Positions 8,397 to 16,333 of a stretch of DNA of 64,000 bases are shown here, piece by piece (positions within the stretch are counted from its first letter, which is position 1; the number at the start of each line of letters is the position of its first letter). The translations under genes and the position numbers were made by a program. Source of the DNA: Chloroflexota bacterium (GTDB lineage: Bacteria > Chloroflexota > Anaerolineae > Anaerolineales > Villigracilaceae). The DNA lies in the NCBI GenBank assembly GCA_016191845.1, contig JACPVF010000012.1:124001-188000 (forward strand), read 5' to 3'. The notes beneath the pieces were generated by a model that was given only the letters and a program-made list of their open reading frames with translations, had not been told where the DNA came from and did not search any database.

Positions 8397-10070
8397 ATGA
8401 ACGAAGAACTGGATATCGAAGATGTAGCGCCCGGGTTGGTGCTCTTTTTCACCCTGGCGGGGGGCGTGCTGCGAACTCTGTTGATCAACAGCAAGGGCAT
8501 GTGGCTGGACGAGACCTTCAGCGTGTGGCTGGCAGGCCACAGCATCCCCGACATGCTGCATTGGATCGTCCAGATCGACCAGCATCCACCTTTATATTAT
8601 TGGCTGCTGCACTACTGGATGATGTTCACGGGCGATACCCCCCGCGACGTCCGCCTGCTGTCCGTGTTGTTTGGGACGGCCACCATCCCGGTGATGTATT
8701 GGATCGGCAAGCGCATCTCGGGGCAGGTGGCGGGCGTGGCGGCGGCCATGTTCATGGCGTTGTCGCTGTTCAACGTCTTCTACGCCCAGGAGACGCGCAT
8801 GTACACCCTCCTGACCTTCAACGCGTCCCTGGCGATCTATGCGCTGGTCAGGCTGCTGACGGACACTCGCTCCGCCCGCCCGATCGGAAGCCAGTTTTGG
8901 GAGGCCCTGCGCCCCGGGCGGACGCCTGTCCCCGTGGAACCAGCGCCCAAGAAGGAATTCAGTTATCGCGATGAGTCCACTCAGACGGGCTGGCGGGCCT
9001 GGTTCCGCTGGCCCTCCCTCCAGGCCGTCGAAACGGACCTGGCCTGGGTCGGGTTCATCCTCTTCTCCGCCCTGACCCTGCTGACGCACAACACGGCCGT
9101 CCTGTTTTGGTTCACCGTCAATGTCTTCGTCCTCGGCCTGATGCTGTTCCAGTGGCTGAGGAAATCAGGGTCACAGCCCGCCTTCCAGGCTCCCTCCTTC
9201 TGGAATTGGGTCAAGGCCCAGGTCGGCATCTTCCTCTTGTGGAGCCCGTGGCTTGCGCCCTTCCTCCAGCAGGCCAGGCGGGTCGATCAGCGATTCTGGA
9301 TCCTCAAGCCCACCTGGGACGCCGTCCTGCAGACGCTCAAGACCTTCTTGAACGATTCCACGCCCAATCGGCACGGCATGTCGGACGTGGTGCTGATCGT
9401 GTATGTGCTGATCCTCGTCCTGGGACTGTGGCATTTCCGCAAGAAACTTTCGCACTTCCTGTTCCTGGCCGTCCTGTTCATCCTGCCCTTTGCGGCCGAA
9501 CTGCTGATCAGCCTGCGTCGACCGATCTACTCCGACCGAACCTTGATCTGGACCACGATCCCGCTCTTCCTGGTATTGGCGGCGGGGATCACGCAGTTGA
9601 AATTCCGCCCCCTGATCCTTGTGACGCTGATCAGCCTGGGCGCCCTGAACCTGTTTTCGGACGGCGATTATTTCAGGTTCTATCAAAAAGAGGATTGGGA
9701 TACGCCTGCGGGCTATGTCGCAAACTTCGCCGAAAAGGATGACCTGGTCCTGTTCAACTCCAACTTCGTGGTGGTCTCGTTCGACTACTATTTCAGACCC
9801 TATAAAGAGAAGTATTCCATCGAGGTGATGGAACGCGGCCTGCCCCTGGACCTGTACATGGACGGCGTGCTGGAACCCAAGATGACCAGGGACGATGTCC
9901 CCGCGTTGCTCGCCCTGATCCAGGGCCATAAACGGGTCTGGCTGGTCTACAGCCATGACTGGTACACCGATCCGCTGGGGCTGATCCCCCAGACCCTGGC
10001 CTCGCAGATGAAGGTGACTCGTGAGCGCGAGTTTTACGGCGGCAGGGTCATCCTGTACGAAGCGCCGTAA
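8397..10070 (+). CDS. Membrane glycosyltransferase of the ArnT/PMT-like (GT39/GT83-like) group
   Basis: 557 residues with about ten to twelve membrane helices. The first periplasmic loop contains WLDETFSVW (the DE pair typical of C-type mannosyl/arabinosyltransferases) and the family signature IDQHPPLYYWLLHYW. A cytoplasmic insertion rich in Pro and charged residues (about 160-195) separates two membrane blocks, and a soluble region of about 110 residues ends the protein. Such enzymes move sugars from polyprenyl-phosphate donors on the outer membrane face. The ATG at 8397 is chosen; the frame remains open upstream only as antisense to the hydrolase gene. Acceptor unknown. Confidence 0.85.
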   Translation: MNEELDIEDVAPGLVLFFTLAGGVLRTLLINSKGMWLDETFSVWLAGHSIPDMLHWIVQIDQHPPLYYWLLHYWMMFTGDTPRDVRLLSVLFGTATIPVMYWIGKRISGQVAGVAAAMFMALSLFNVFYAQETRMYTLLTFNASLAIYALVRLLTDTRSARPIGSQFWEALRPGRTPVPVEPAPKKEFSYRDESTQTGWRAWFRWPSLQAVETDLAWVGFILFSALTLLTHNTAVLFWFTVNVFVLGLMLFQWLRKSGSQPAFQAPSFWNWVKAQVGIFLLWSPWLAPFLQQARRVDQRFWILKPTWDAVLQTLKTFLNDSTPNRHGMSDVVLIVYVLILVLGLWHFRKKLSHFLFLAVLFILPFAAELLISLRRPIYSDRTLIWTTIPLFLVLAAGITQLKFRPLILVTLISLGALNLFSDGDYFRFYQKEDWDTPAGYVANFAEKDDLVLFNSNFVVVSFDYYFRPYKEKYSIEVMERGLPLDLYMDGVLEPKMTRDDVPALLALIQGHKRVWLVYSHDWYTDPLGLIPQTLASQMKVTREREFYGGRVILYEAP

Positions 10071-10106
10071 TGAAACCTCCAAAATTTTCTATACCACGAT
10101 GCAGAT

Positions 10107-10469
10107 ATGAATCCAGACAATCCCGTAATCAAGCTTTGTTTGCAGGGAACGCAGGCTGAATTGTTGAGGCAGATCGAGCAGGCTCGGTCTTTCTATCAAC
10201 AGGCCTGGCGGGCCGCACAGGATGACTACGAGGCCTGCATTGCTGCCCATTACATGGCGCGCCATCAGGACGATCCTCACGAAAGGCTGCATTGGAATCA
10301 AGTTGCGTTGGACAGGGCGAACGCAGTGACAGATGACAGTGTTGAGGAATTTTATCCTTCCCTTTTCCTGAATATGGGCCGCTCTTATGAATTGCTGGGT
10401 GATGCCGATGAAGCCAGTCGTTACTACAACCTGGCCGCTGAATTGGGAGTCATTCATCAGGCGGACTAA
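10107..10469 (+). CDS. Small TPR-like protein of unknown function
   Basis: 120 residues, all helical by appearance. Two stretches follow the tetratricopeptide pattern: one around QARSFYQQAWRAAQDDYEAC, and a C-terminal one around FLNMGRSYELLGDADEASRYYNLAAEL. The middle segment ARHQDDPHERLHWNQVALDRA is related to proteins that count or relay pairs of helices as scaffolds. No signal peptide. It stands between the glycosyltransferase and thiolase genes and is not obviously linked to either. Confidence 0.75.
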   Translation: MNPDNPVIKLCLQGTQAELLRQIEQARSFYQQAWRAAQDDYEACIAAHYMARHQDDPHERLHWNQVALDRANAVTDDSVEEFYPSLFLNMGRSYELLGDADEASRYYNLAAELGVIHQAD

Positions 10470-10502
10470 GGAAGCAGCGTAAGTGACAGCCACCTATAAG
10501 TG

Positions 10503-10560
10503 AGACCTCCGAAATGCCAGAGAGGGCAAGGCTTCGGAGGTCTTGTTATGGAGTAGAATC
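10503..10560 (+). repeat. Dispersed hairpin element, copy 2
   Basis: An 11-bp outer stem (10503-10513 with 10533-10543) with an inner TGCC/GGCA stem, followed by GGAGTAGAATC at 10550-10560. It closely matches copy 1 at 8271-8320. It may terminate the TPR gene and supply a TAGAAT -10 for the thiolase gene. Confidence 0.7.
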
Positions 10561-10592
10561 TCTCGTGACAACTTTGAACCCACGGAGACTCT

Positions 10593-11804
10593 ATGTCCAC
10601 ACCTGTGATCGTCGACGCCATCCGCACGCCCGTTGGAGCGCTGGGGGGCATCCTTGCTTCGGTCCGCCCGGATGATATGGCGGCGCTCGTTATCAAAGAG
10701 ATCGTGAAACGCAATAAGTTCGATCCCGCCCTGGTCGAGGAAGTCTTCTTCGGCTGTGCCAACCAGGCGGGCGAGGACAACCGTAACGTGGCGCGCATGG
10801 CTGCGCTGCTGGCGGGACTTCCGCTCGAGGTGGGCGGCGTGACGGTCAACCGTCTGTGCGCCTCGGGGCTGAACGCCATCAACCAGGCGGCGCGCGCCAT
10901 CAAAGCGGGGGAGGGCGACGTGTACATCGCAGGCGGGGTCGAGTCGATGTCTCGGGCGCCGTACTCGCTCCCCAAAGCGGAATCAGGCTACGCCTTCGGC
11001 AATCTCACTGCCTATGACACCGCCCTTGGCTGGCGTTATCCCAATCCCAAAATGAAGGAAATGTACGGCACCGACGCGATGGGCGAGACCGCCGAGAACA
11101 TCGCCGCCGAGCGCCCGCACCTGACGCGCGAATTGCAGGACGCCTTTGCCGTCCGTTCGCATCAACGCGCCATCGCCGCACAGGATAGCGGCCGCTTCAA
11201 ACAGGAGATCATGCCTGTCGCCATTCCCCAGAAAAAAGGTGACCCGAAGCTGGTCGACACTGACGAGCGTCCGCGCCGCGACACGACGATGGAGTCGCTG
11301 GCCAGGCTCAAGCCTGCCTTCAAGAAGGATGGGGGAACCGTTACCGCGGGAAATTCGTCTGGACTCAACGACGGCGCCGCGGCCCTGCTGATAATGAGCG
11401 AGGAAAAGGCCGCCGCGCTGGGACTCAAGCCGCTGGCCCGTGTGGTGGCTTCCGCCGCGGCAGGCGTCCCGCCGCGAGTCATGGGCGTCGGTCCCGTGCC
11501 CGCCACGCAGAAAGCGCTCTCTCGTGCGGGACTGAAGATGCAGGACATCGGCTTGGTCGAGTTGAACGAGGCCTTCGCCGTGCAGTCCCTGGCCGTGATC
11601 GAAGATCTGGGCGTCGACCCTGAACTGGTCAACGTCAACGGCGGTGCGATCGCCATCGGGCATCCGCTCGGCTGCTCGGGCGCGCGCCTGGTCACCACCT
11701 TGGTACACGAGATGCGCCTGCGCGGCAACGTCAAATACGGGTTGGCCACGCTGTGCGTCGGCGTCGGCCAGGGCGAGGCCACCGTGCTGGAGTGGCTCGG
11801 ATAA
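10593..11804 (+). CDS. Acetyl-CoA acyltransferase (thiolase)
   Basis: 403 residues, the normal length of thiolase II enzymes, which cleave 3-ketoacyl-CoA or condense acetyl-CoA. The acyl-accepting Cys is residue 89 in NRLCASGL, the His is 357 in [16 protein letters not shown], and the second catalytic Cys is 388 in LCVGVGQG. The acyl-CoA loop NPKMKEMYG is longer than in biosynthetic thiolases and resembles beta-ketoadipyl-CoA thiolase (PcaF) and FadA-type enzymes, so chain-length preference is uncertain. No other beta-oxidation gene is adjacent. Confidence 0.95.
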   Translation: MSTPVIVDAIRTPVGALGGILASVRPDDMAALVIKEIVKRNKFDPALVEEVFFGCANQAGEDNRNVARMAALLAGLPLEVGGVTVNRLCASGLNAINQAARAIKAGEGDVYIAGGVESMSRAPYSLPKAESGYAFGNLTAYDTALGWRYPNPKMKEMYGTDAMGETAENIAAERPHLTRELQDAFAVRSHQRAIAAQDSGRFKQEIMPVAIPQKKGDPKLVDTDERPRRDTTMESLARLKPAFKKDGGTVTAGNSSGLNDGAAALLIMSEEKAAALGLKPLARVVASAAAGVPPRVMGVGPVPATQKALSRAGLKMQDIGLVELNEAFAVQSLAVIEDLGVDPELVNVNGGAIAIGHPLGCSGARLVTTLVHEMRLRGNVKYGLATLCVGVGQGEATVLEWLG

Positions 11805-11828
11805 GGTCCGCGCCCATCTCACACCGAT

Positions 11829-11898
11829 AACGCAAAGGCGCGACGACGCAAAGATGGAAAGGAACCCTTTGCGTCCTGCGGCTTTGCGTTGTTTTTTT
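11829..11898 (+). terminator. Nested-hairpin terminator after thiolase
   Basis: The arms each contain two copies of ACGCAAAG or its complement: 11829-11837 pairs with 11882-11890 and 11845-11853 with 11867-11875, then a T7 tract follows. The repeated CGCAAAG units suggest a dispersed hairpin family used as a terminator. Confidence 0.8.
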
Positions 11899-11915
11899 AC
11901 TGAAGGAGTACATCC

Positions 11916-13127
11916 ATGAAATTGAACCGATTATTGATCGCGATCCTCTTGCTGACCACGGCCTGCAACCTGCCGTTGGGAGCTTCTCCTGCACCGACCG
12001 AGGCGGTCACCGCGCCAGCGACGGAACCCTCCGTCCACGCCACCGATGTCCCCAGTTTTGGCGTGCCGCAAGTCGAACAGGCCACCCCTGTCCCGCAGCC
12101 GATCAACGCGTCTGTGGTGACCGACCCACAGTTCAATACCCTCCACATGCTGACCGAGCTTGACGGCTGGGCGTTGAGCGACAAGGCCATCCTGCGCACC
12201 AACGACGGCGGCAGCACCTGGTACGATGTCACCCCGCCTGGTGTCTATCCGTTGGGATACGGCGTCAGCGCCGACTTTCTCGATGCCAGCCGCGCTTTCT
12301 TTGTCGCTCCCGATTCCGCTGACCCCATGCACGCGGGTGCGCTCTATCGCACCGCCGACGGCGGCCTGACCTGGTCGATGAACGCCGTCCCATTTGGCGG
12401 TGGCGTTCTGGACTTTCTCGACACGTCCAATGGTTGGGCGATGGCGGGCCTGGGTGTGGGCGCGGGATCCAACGCCATTGCGATCTTCCAAACCGCCGAT
12501 GGCGGCGCTACCTGGACCCAGGTCTTCATCAACGACCCCAACGACCCGAACGCCCGCACCGACATCCCGCTCGGCGGCTTGAAGGGCGTCTTCTACGCGC
12601 GCGACATGCAGACCGCCTGGGTGGGTGGCATCGTCTATTCGGACGCCACGCTCTATCTCTATCGCACCGACGATGGCGGCCGCACCTGGGCGCAGGTCTC
12701 GGCCGAATTGCCCTCGGCGGCGCAGCAGGCCCAGGTTAGCGTTGAGGAGATTCAATTCCTCGCGCCTGCCGACGGTTTCCTGACCCTTTCCTTTACCAGC
12801 CAGGCGGGCCTGACCCGCGCGCTTTACGTCACGCACGACGGTGGGAACACCTGGACCCTGACGCCCACCCTCATCCCCAACGGCCGCTCGGTCGATTTCG
12901 TCTCGCCCGCCGACGGCCTGATGTTCGACGGCCAGCAGTTCTACGTCACGCGCGATGCAGGTTCCACCTGGGGCATCGTCAAACCCGATGTGGTCTTTGC
13001 CGACTCGTTCATGAGCATGGATTTCGTCAACCCGACCACGGGCTGGCTCCTGGCCTCTGACCCCACCACCTTCAAGGCCAACTTGTACAAGACCACCGAT
13101 GGAGGCGCGACATGGACACCGCAGTGA
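11916..13127 (+). CDS. Secreted lipoprotein with YCF48/BNR-type beta-propeller repeats
   Basis: 403 residues. The signal peptide ends in the lipobox LLTTAC, followed by a Pro/Thr-rich linker. The body contains about seven Asp-box repeats (DGGSTWYDV, DGGLTW, DGGATWTQV, DGGRTWAQV, DGGNTWTLT, DGGATWTPQ), the signature of sialidase-like/YCF48-like propellers. No sialidase catalytic residues are apparent, so a binding or assembly role outside the cell is more likely than an enzyme. The ATG at 11916 has a GGAG site upstream. The next gene overlaps by 16 bases and is probably translationally coupled. Confidence 0.85.
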   Translation: MKLNRLLIAILLLTTACNLPLGASPAPTEAVTAPATEPSVHATDVPSFGVPQVEQATPVPQPINASVVTDPQFNTLHMLTELDGWALSDKAILRTNDGGSTWYDVTPPGVYPLGYGVSADFLDASRAFFVAPDSADPMHAGALYRTADGGLTWSMNAVPFGGGVLDFLDTSNGWAMAGLGVGAGSNAIAIFQTADGGATWTQVFINDPNDPNARTDIPLGGLKGVFYARDMQTAWVGGIVYSDATLYLYRTDDGGRTWAQVSAELPSAAQQAQVSVEEIQFLAPADGFLTLSFTSQAGLTRALYVTHDGGNTWTLTPTLIPNGRSVDFVSPADGLMFDGQQFYVTRDAGSTWGIVKPDVVFADSFMSMDFVNPTTGWLLASDPTTFKANLYKTTDGGATWTPQ

Positions 13128-14014
13128 AACGGATTCTGGCCGCCTTGTTGTTCCTGACCCTGGCCGCTTGTGCTCCCTCCCCGACACCTCCGCCTGCTCC
13201 CGCTCCGACGGATACTCCCGCGCCTGGGGTTGCCTCCGCGCTCACCGCCGAGCAGGTGCGGAATGCCTCCGTCTCGCTTTCCACGCTGACGGGTGACACG
13301 CCCATCACCTATCAATTGTTGAACGGCACATATAATCTCCCCAACGGCAACGGGACCGTCAACCTGCTTGATCCTCTAGCTTTGGGCGACCTGGATTATG
13401 ACGGGGCGGGGGACGCCGCCGCCCTGATCGCGGAGAATTACGGCGGCTCGGGTACCTTTGTCTCGCTGATCGCTTTTCGAAACGAGAATGGCCAGCCCGT
13501 GCAGGTTGCCATTACGCCCATCGACGACCGTCCACAGATCACCAGCCTTAACTTCGATGCGGGGCAGTTGGCTTTGGAAGCCACCGTCCACGGCTTCGAA
13601 GACCCGATGTGCTGTCCGACCCTGCAGACAAAGCGTCATTATGCGCTGATTGATTCGAGCCTGATCCTGCGTGATTTTTCCACCCTGGCCGCCGACGGCC
13701 GCTGGCGCGAGATTCAGATCACCAGTCCGCAAGATGGTGATGGGACATCCAGTGTGCAGATCCAGGGGACGGTCACCATCTCGCCCTTCGAGAACAGCCT
13801 GGTCTATCACGTCTTCGACGCAGCGGGCACGGAACTGGCTGTCGGCCCCGTGGCCGTGACGGCTGCCGAGCTCGGCGCGTCGGGCACCTTCGACGCGGTC
13901 ATCGCGTTGAACGGAGTTCCCGCAGGCACGACAGTACGCATCGAGATTCAGGATGTCAGCGCCGCCGACGGTTCCCTGCTGGCGATGGACTTGGTGATCC
14001 TGACCGTAAAATAA
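13112..14014 (+). CDS. Lipoprotein with C-terminal Gmad2-type Ig-like domain
   Basis: 300 residues. The signal peptide has lipobox TLAAC followed by a Pro-rich linker. The middle (about 50-200) is a beta-rich domain of unknown type containing ALGDLDYDGAGDAAALIAE, an FG-GAP-like pattern. The C-terminal 90 residues begin IQGTVTISPFE and match the Gmad2 immunoglobulin-like domain, common in secreted Gram-positive and Chloroflexota proteins. The ATG at 13112 is supported by GGAGG at 13101-13105; a GTG at 13124 would give a GTGA stop/start overlap and remains possible. Confidence 0.8.
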   Translation: MDTAVKRILAALLFLTLAACAPSPTPPPAPAPTDTPAPGVASALTAEQVRNASVSLSTLTGDTPITYQLLNGTYNLPNGNGTVNLLDPLALGDLDYDGAGDAAALIAENYGGSGTFVSLIAFRNENGQPVQVAITPIDDRPQITSLNFDAGQLALEATVHGFEDPMCCPTLQTKRHYALIDSSLILRDFSTLAADGRWREIQITSPQDGDGTSSVQIQGTVTISPFENSLVYHVFDAAGTELAVGPVAVTAAELGASGTFDAVIALNGVPAGTTVRIEIQDVSAADGSLLAMDLVILTVK

Positions 14015-14022
14015 CGATTGAA

Positions 14023-14101
14023 TGTCGCTGCGAGGAGGTTGAAAACTGACGAAGCAGCCTCGTTTTCAAGCGGGGGTTGCTTCGCTTTGCTCGCAACGAC
14101 A
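14023..14101. repeat. Dispersed inverted-repeat element (REP/MITE-like), copy 1
   Basis: 79 bp with near-perfect terminal inverted repeats: TGTCGCTGCGAG at the left, complement TGTCGTTGCGAG at the right, one mismatch. The right half contains GGTTGCTTCGCTTTGCTCGC. A related 67-bp copy lies at 42314-42380. Confidence 0.8.
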
Positions 14102-14116
14102 TCTTTGCACTACACC

Positions 14117-14142
14117 AACTGTGAGGCCATGGCCTCACAGTT
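14117..14142. terminator. Perfect 26-bp palindrome at the cytochrome c stop codon
   Basis: 13-bp arms (AACTGTGAGGCCA and complement) with no spacer. It overlaps the stop codon of the minus-strand cytochrome gene and lies next to repeat copy 1. It can form a strong hairpin but lacks a T tract, so it may protect the 3' end or act with Rho rather than terminate alone. Confidence 0.6.
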
Positions 14143-14812
14143 TTGGTTTGCGCATAGCCACACTAAGGATGAGAATAATGATGAGAAAGAGCGCACCTCC
14201 TACGACGAGGAACGGAGTCGAGGTTGAGGCGGAAAGCCCCTGGTTTGACGGGGGCAGGCTCATGGTCGAGGTGGGCAGGGGTGTGGGGAGAGCCGTCGGC
14301 GTGGAGTCTTCCAGCGGGCGGTCGTTCATCGTGAAGACGTAGGCTGCGATGGCGTGGTACTCGTCCGTCTGGAGGATGCCCGGGTGCTGCGGCGGATGCG
14401 TGGCCTGGAGGAAGTCGGCCAGCGCCTGCAGCGACGGGAATTGCGCCAGCTTATCGGCGATCACGATGGCGGGCACCACGGTGGGGATGGGAAAGCCCGT
14501 ATCTTCTTTGCGGCCCGCGTGGCAGCCACGCGCCCAGCAATTTTGATGATCGGGTTCCCAGACCCCGCGGAATTCATCGGTCAGACCCTGACCCACGTCA
14601 CCGTGACAGGGCATGCACCAATGCCAGTACAGGTTCTTGCCCAGCTCCAACTCGGTGGGGTGCTCGGGCAGGGGCGGCTCGACCAGCGGATCGTAGGTTG
14701 GCGTGGGCGTGACGTCGGCTTGGACGGGGGGCAGGTCCGCCTGGAAGGCGCAGATGCTCAGGAGGGCGAAGCCTCCCAACACGACGACGAGCAGGGAGTG
14801 GATGGTTTTCAT
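14135..14812 (-). CDS. Membrane-anchored c-type cytochrome, probably diheme
   Basis: 225 residues. An N-terminal signal segment (about 5-22) is followed by a Pro/Thr linker and a cytochrome c domain with CMPCH (C66, C69, H70). A second motif, CWARGCH (C92, C97, H98), has four residues between the cysteines instead of two and may bind a second heme c or be a degenerate site. A TATPxP-like linker and one C-terminal membrane helix (about 198-218) anchor it outside. It probably carries electrons between respiratory complexes. A CRP-like palindrome covers its start codon (14812-14827). Confidence 0.8.
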   Translation of the reverse strand: MKTIHSLLVVVLGGFALLSICAFQADLPPVQADVTPTPTYDPLVEPPLPEHPTELELGKNLYWHWCMPCHGDVGQGLTDEFRGVWEPDHQNCWARGCHAGRKEDTGFPIPTVVPAIVIADKLAQFPSLQALADFLQATHPPQHPGILQTDEYHAIAAYVFTMNDRPLEDSTPTALPTPLPTSTMSLPPSNQGLSASTSTPFLVVGGALFLIIILILSVAMRKPKL

Positions 14813-14827
14813 GTGATGGATTTCACA
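14812..14827. promoter_or_regulatory. CRP/FNR-family-like site at the cytochrome c start
   Basis: TGTGATGGATTTCACA fits the TGTGA-N6-TCACA core of CRP sites exactly and extends to a 20-bp inverted repeat (14810-14829). A TATACT -10 (minus strand, 14836-14831) lies just upstream, so the site would cover the transcription start and the start codon, a position fit for repression. Confidence 0.6.
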
Positions 14828-14847
14828 TGAAGTATACCCCCTTGACG

Positions 14848-14878
14848 AGAGAGGGCCACTTTGAAAGTGACCCTCTCT
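14848..14878. terminator. Hairpin between sufE-like and cytochrome genes
   Basis: 8-bp arms (14848-14855 with 14871-14878) plus an inner ACTTT/AAAGT pairing. It follows the stop of the minus-strand SufE gene by a few bases; no T run follows on the minus strand. Confidence 0.5.
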
Positions 14879-14881
14879 TAT

Positions 14882-15313
14882 TTACGAGCCAAGGCTTTGC
14901 GTGGCCGCATGCTTCATATGTGCCAATACTCCCATGAAGCCGTTGATGCGCTGGTGTGTGATAGCTTCTTCGAGTTTCATGGGCGTGAAGAAATCGGGTG
15001 GCACGGTCAGGATCTCTTCGGGCTTGCAGCCGTCCAGCCCGGTGGCGAGGATGGCTGCAAGCCCGCGCACGGTCGGAGATTGTGGCGGGATGTCGAAGTG
15101 GAAGGTCAGGCCGCCGTCGGGATTTTTTTCCGCGAAGAGGAAGACGGGTGTCATGCATTCGGGCACGGGTTCCATTTTTTCGCGTTCGCCCTTCAACCAC
15201 TCGGGCAACGGCGGCAGGGACTCGGAGTACGCGATCAACGTCTCGACCTTTTCTTCGCGCGTCATGCTCGCGAAGTCGTCCACGATCTCTTGCAGCTTGG
15301 AAGGCAGGGACAT
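14882..15313 (-). CDS. SufE-like sulfur acceptor protein
   Basis: 143 residues. The sequence LPSKLQEIVDDFASMTREEKVETLIAYSESLPPLPEWL, then VPECMTPVFLFAE and SPTVRGLAAIL, is the SufE fold; the Cys in PECMTPV is the sulfur-accepting residue of SufE, which takes persulfide from cysteine desulfurases for Fe-S assembly. The ATG at 15313 is chosen because upstream codons overlap the sulfurtransferase. Its start lies one base after the sulfurtransferase stop, so here it may accept sulfur from that enzyme instead of SufS; this pairing is an inference. Confidence 0.92.
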   Translation of the reverse strand: MSLPSKLQEIVDDFASMTREEKVETLIAYSESLPPLPEWLKGEREKMEPVPECMTPVFLFAEKNPDGGLTFHFDIPPQSPTVRGLAAILATGLDGCKPEEILTVPPDFFTPMKLEEAITHQRINGFMGVLAHMKHAATQSLGS

Positions 15314-15314
15314 G

Positions 15315-16154
15315 TTATTTCTCGATGGGAGCGTCCACCAGGTTGCCCCATTCGGTCCAGGAACCATCGTAGTTCTTGACCGTGGGATAACCCAGCAGGT
15401 ATTTCAACACGAACCAGGTCAGCGAGGAACGTTCCCCGATGCGGCAGTAGGCGATGATCTCGCCCTCGGGCGTGATGCCCTTGCCCTGATACAACGCCGA
15501 TAACTCTTCCGCCGACTTGAAGGTGCTGTCCGCTTCGTTGACCGCCTGCGACCAGGGGATGCTGACCGCACCTGGAATGTGTCCACCGCGGGTGGCACCT
15601 TCCTGAGGATAGTTGGGCATGTGCAGCAGTTCACCTGTGTATTCCTTCGGCGAGCGGACATCCACCAGCGGCTTCTTTGCTCCGACCTGCGTGAAGACAT
15701 CGGTGCGGAAGGCGCGGATGGACTTATCGGCTTCCTGCGCCCGATATTGGGTGGCGGGATAAGTGGGTACGTCCTTGACGAGCAGCCGTCCCTCGGCTTC
15801 CCATTTGGCGCGTCCGCCGTTCATGATCTTCACGTTCTTGTGGCCGTAATACTCGAACAGCCACAAGGCGTAACAGGCAAACCAGTTGGACTTGTCGCCG
15901 TAGAAGACCACGGTGGTGTCGTTGGCGACGCCCAACTGTGAGCAAAGCTGCTCGAACTGTTCCTTCGTCACGAAGTCGCGCCGCAGCGGATGCTGGAGCG
16001 TGCTAAACCAATCCACCTGCACCGCGCCGGGGATGTGGCCGATGCGGTAGAGCAACGGGTCCTCGTCCGATTCGACGATGCGGACTTTGGGATCATTCGT
16101 GTGTGCAGACACCCAGTCGGTGTCCACGAGGTATTCGGGGTGAGCGTACATCAT
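15315..16154 (-). CDS. Thiosulfate/3-mercaptopyruvate sulfurtransferase (tandem rhodanese)
   Basis: 279 residues with two rhodanese domains. The inactive N-terminal one contains [21 protein letters not shown] and [11 protein letters not shown]. The active C-terminal one contains [23 protein letters not shown] and the catalytic loop YCRIGERSS with the persulfide Cys. It transfers sulfane sulfur to acceptors. The ATG at 16154 is preferred over one at 16166 because GGAG lies six bases before it. It heads an operon with the SufE-like gene and has a consensus promoter. Confidence 0.93.
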   Translation of the reverse strand: MMYAHPEYLVDTDWVSAHTNDPKVRIVESDEDPLLYRIGHIPGAVQVDWFSTLQHPLRRDFVTKEQFEQLCSQLGVANDTTVVFYGDKSNWFACYALWLFEYYGHKNVKIMNGGRAKWEAEGRLLVKDVPTYPATQYRAQEADKSIRAFRTDVFTQVGAKKPLVDVRSPKEYTGELLHMPNYPQEGATRGGHIPGAVSIPWSQAVNEADSTFKSAEELSALYQGKGITPEGEIIAYCRIGERSSLTWFVLKYLLGYPTVKNYDGSWTEWGNLVDAPIEK

Positions 16155-16203
16155 GATTTTCTCCATTCTGCGTTGACAATTCTGTTCAATAAATTATATT
16201 TTT

Positions 16204-16232
16204 ATTATAAAAATTATCTGAATTCTCGTCAA
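16204..16232 (-). promoter_or_regulatory. Sigma70-type promoter of the sulfurtransferase-sufE operon
   Basis: TTGACG (16232-16227) and TATAAT (16209-16204) are separated by 17 bases in an AT-rich stretch; the leader is about 45 bases. Confidence 0.85.
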
Positions 16233-16254
16233 GGTAAAAAACGATGAGAGATAA

Positions 16255-16298
16255 AACATAAAGGTCACAAAGTGGCTTTTCTTCGCGACCTTTATGTT
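16255..16298 (-). terminator. Terminator of the SLH sugar dehydrogenase gene
   Basis: 12-bp stem (16255-16266 with 16287-16298); on the minus strand the hairpin is followed by TTTATC. It separates the gene at 16334 from the sulfurtransferase promoter. Confidence 0.7.
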
Positions 16299-16333
16299 CT
16301 TTGTGTTGAAAGTATGGGGCGGCTGAACTCTTT

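Noticed and set aside
11931-13187. Long open frame antisense to the YCF48-like lipoprotein
   Set aside because: Same reason: low-complexity Gly/Arg/Val composition, no start signal, and the sense strand has a lipobox and clear repeats.
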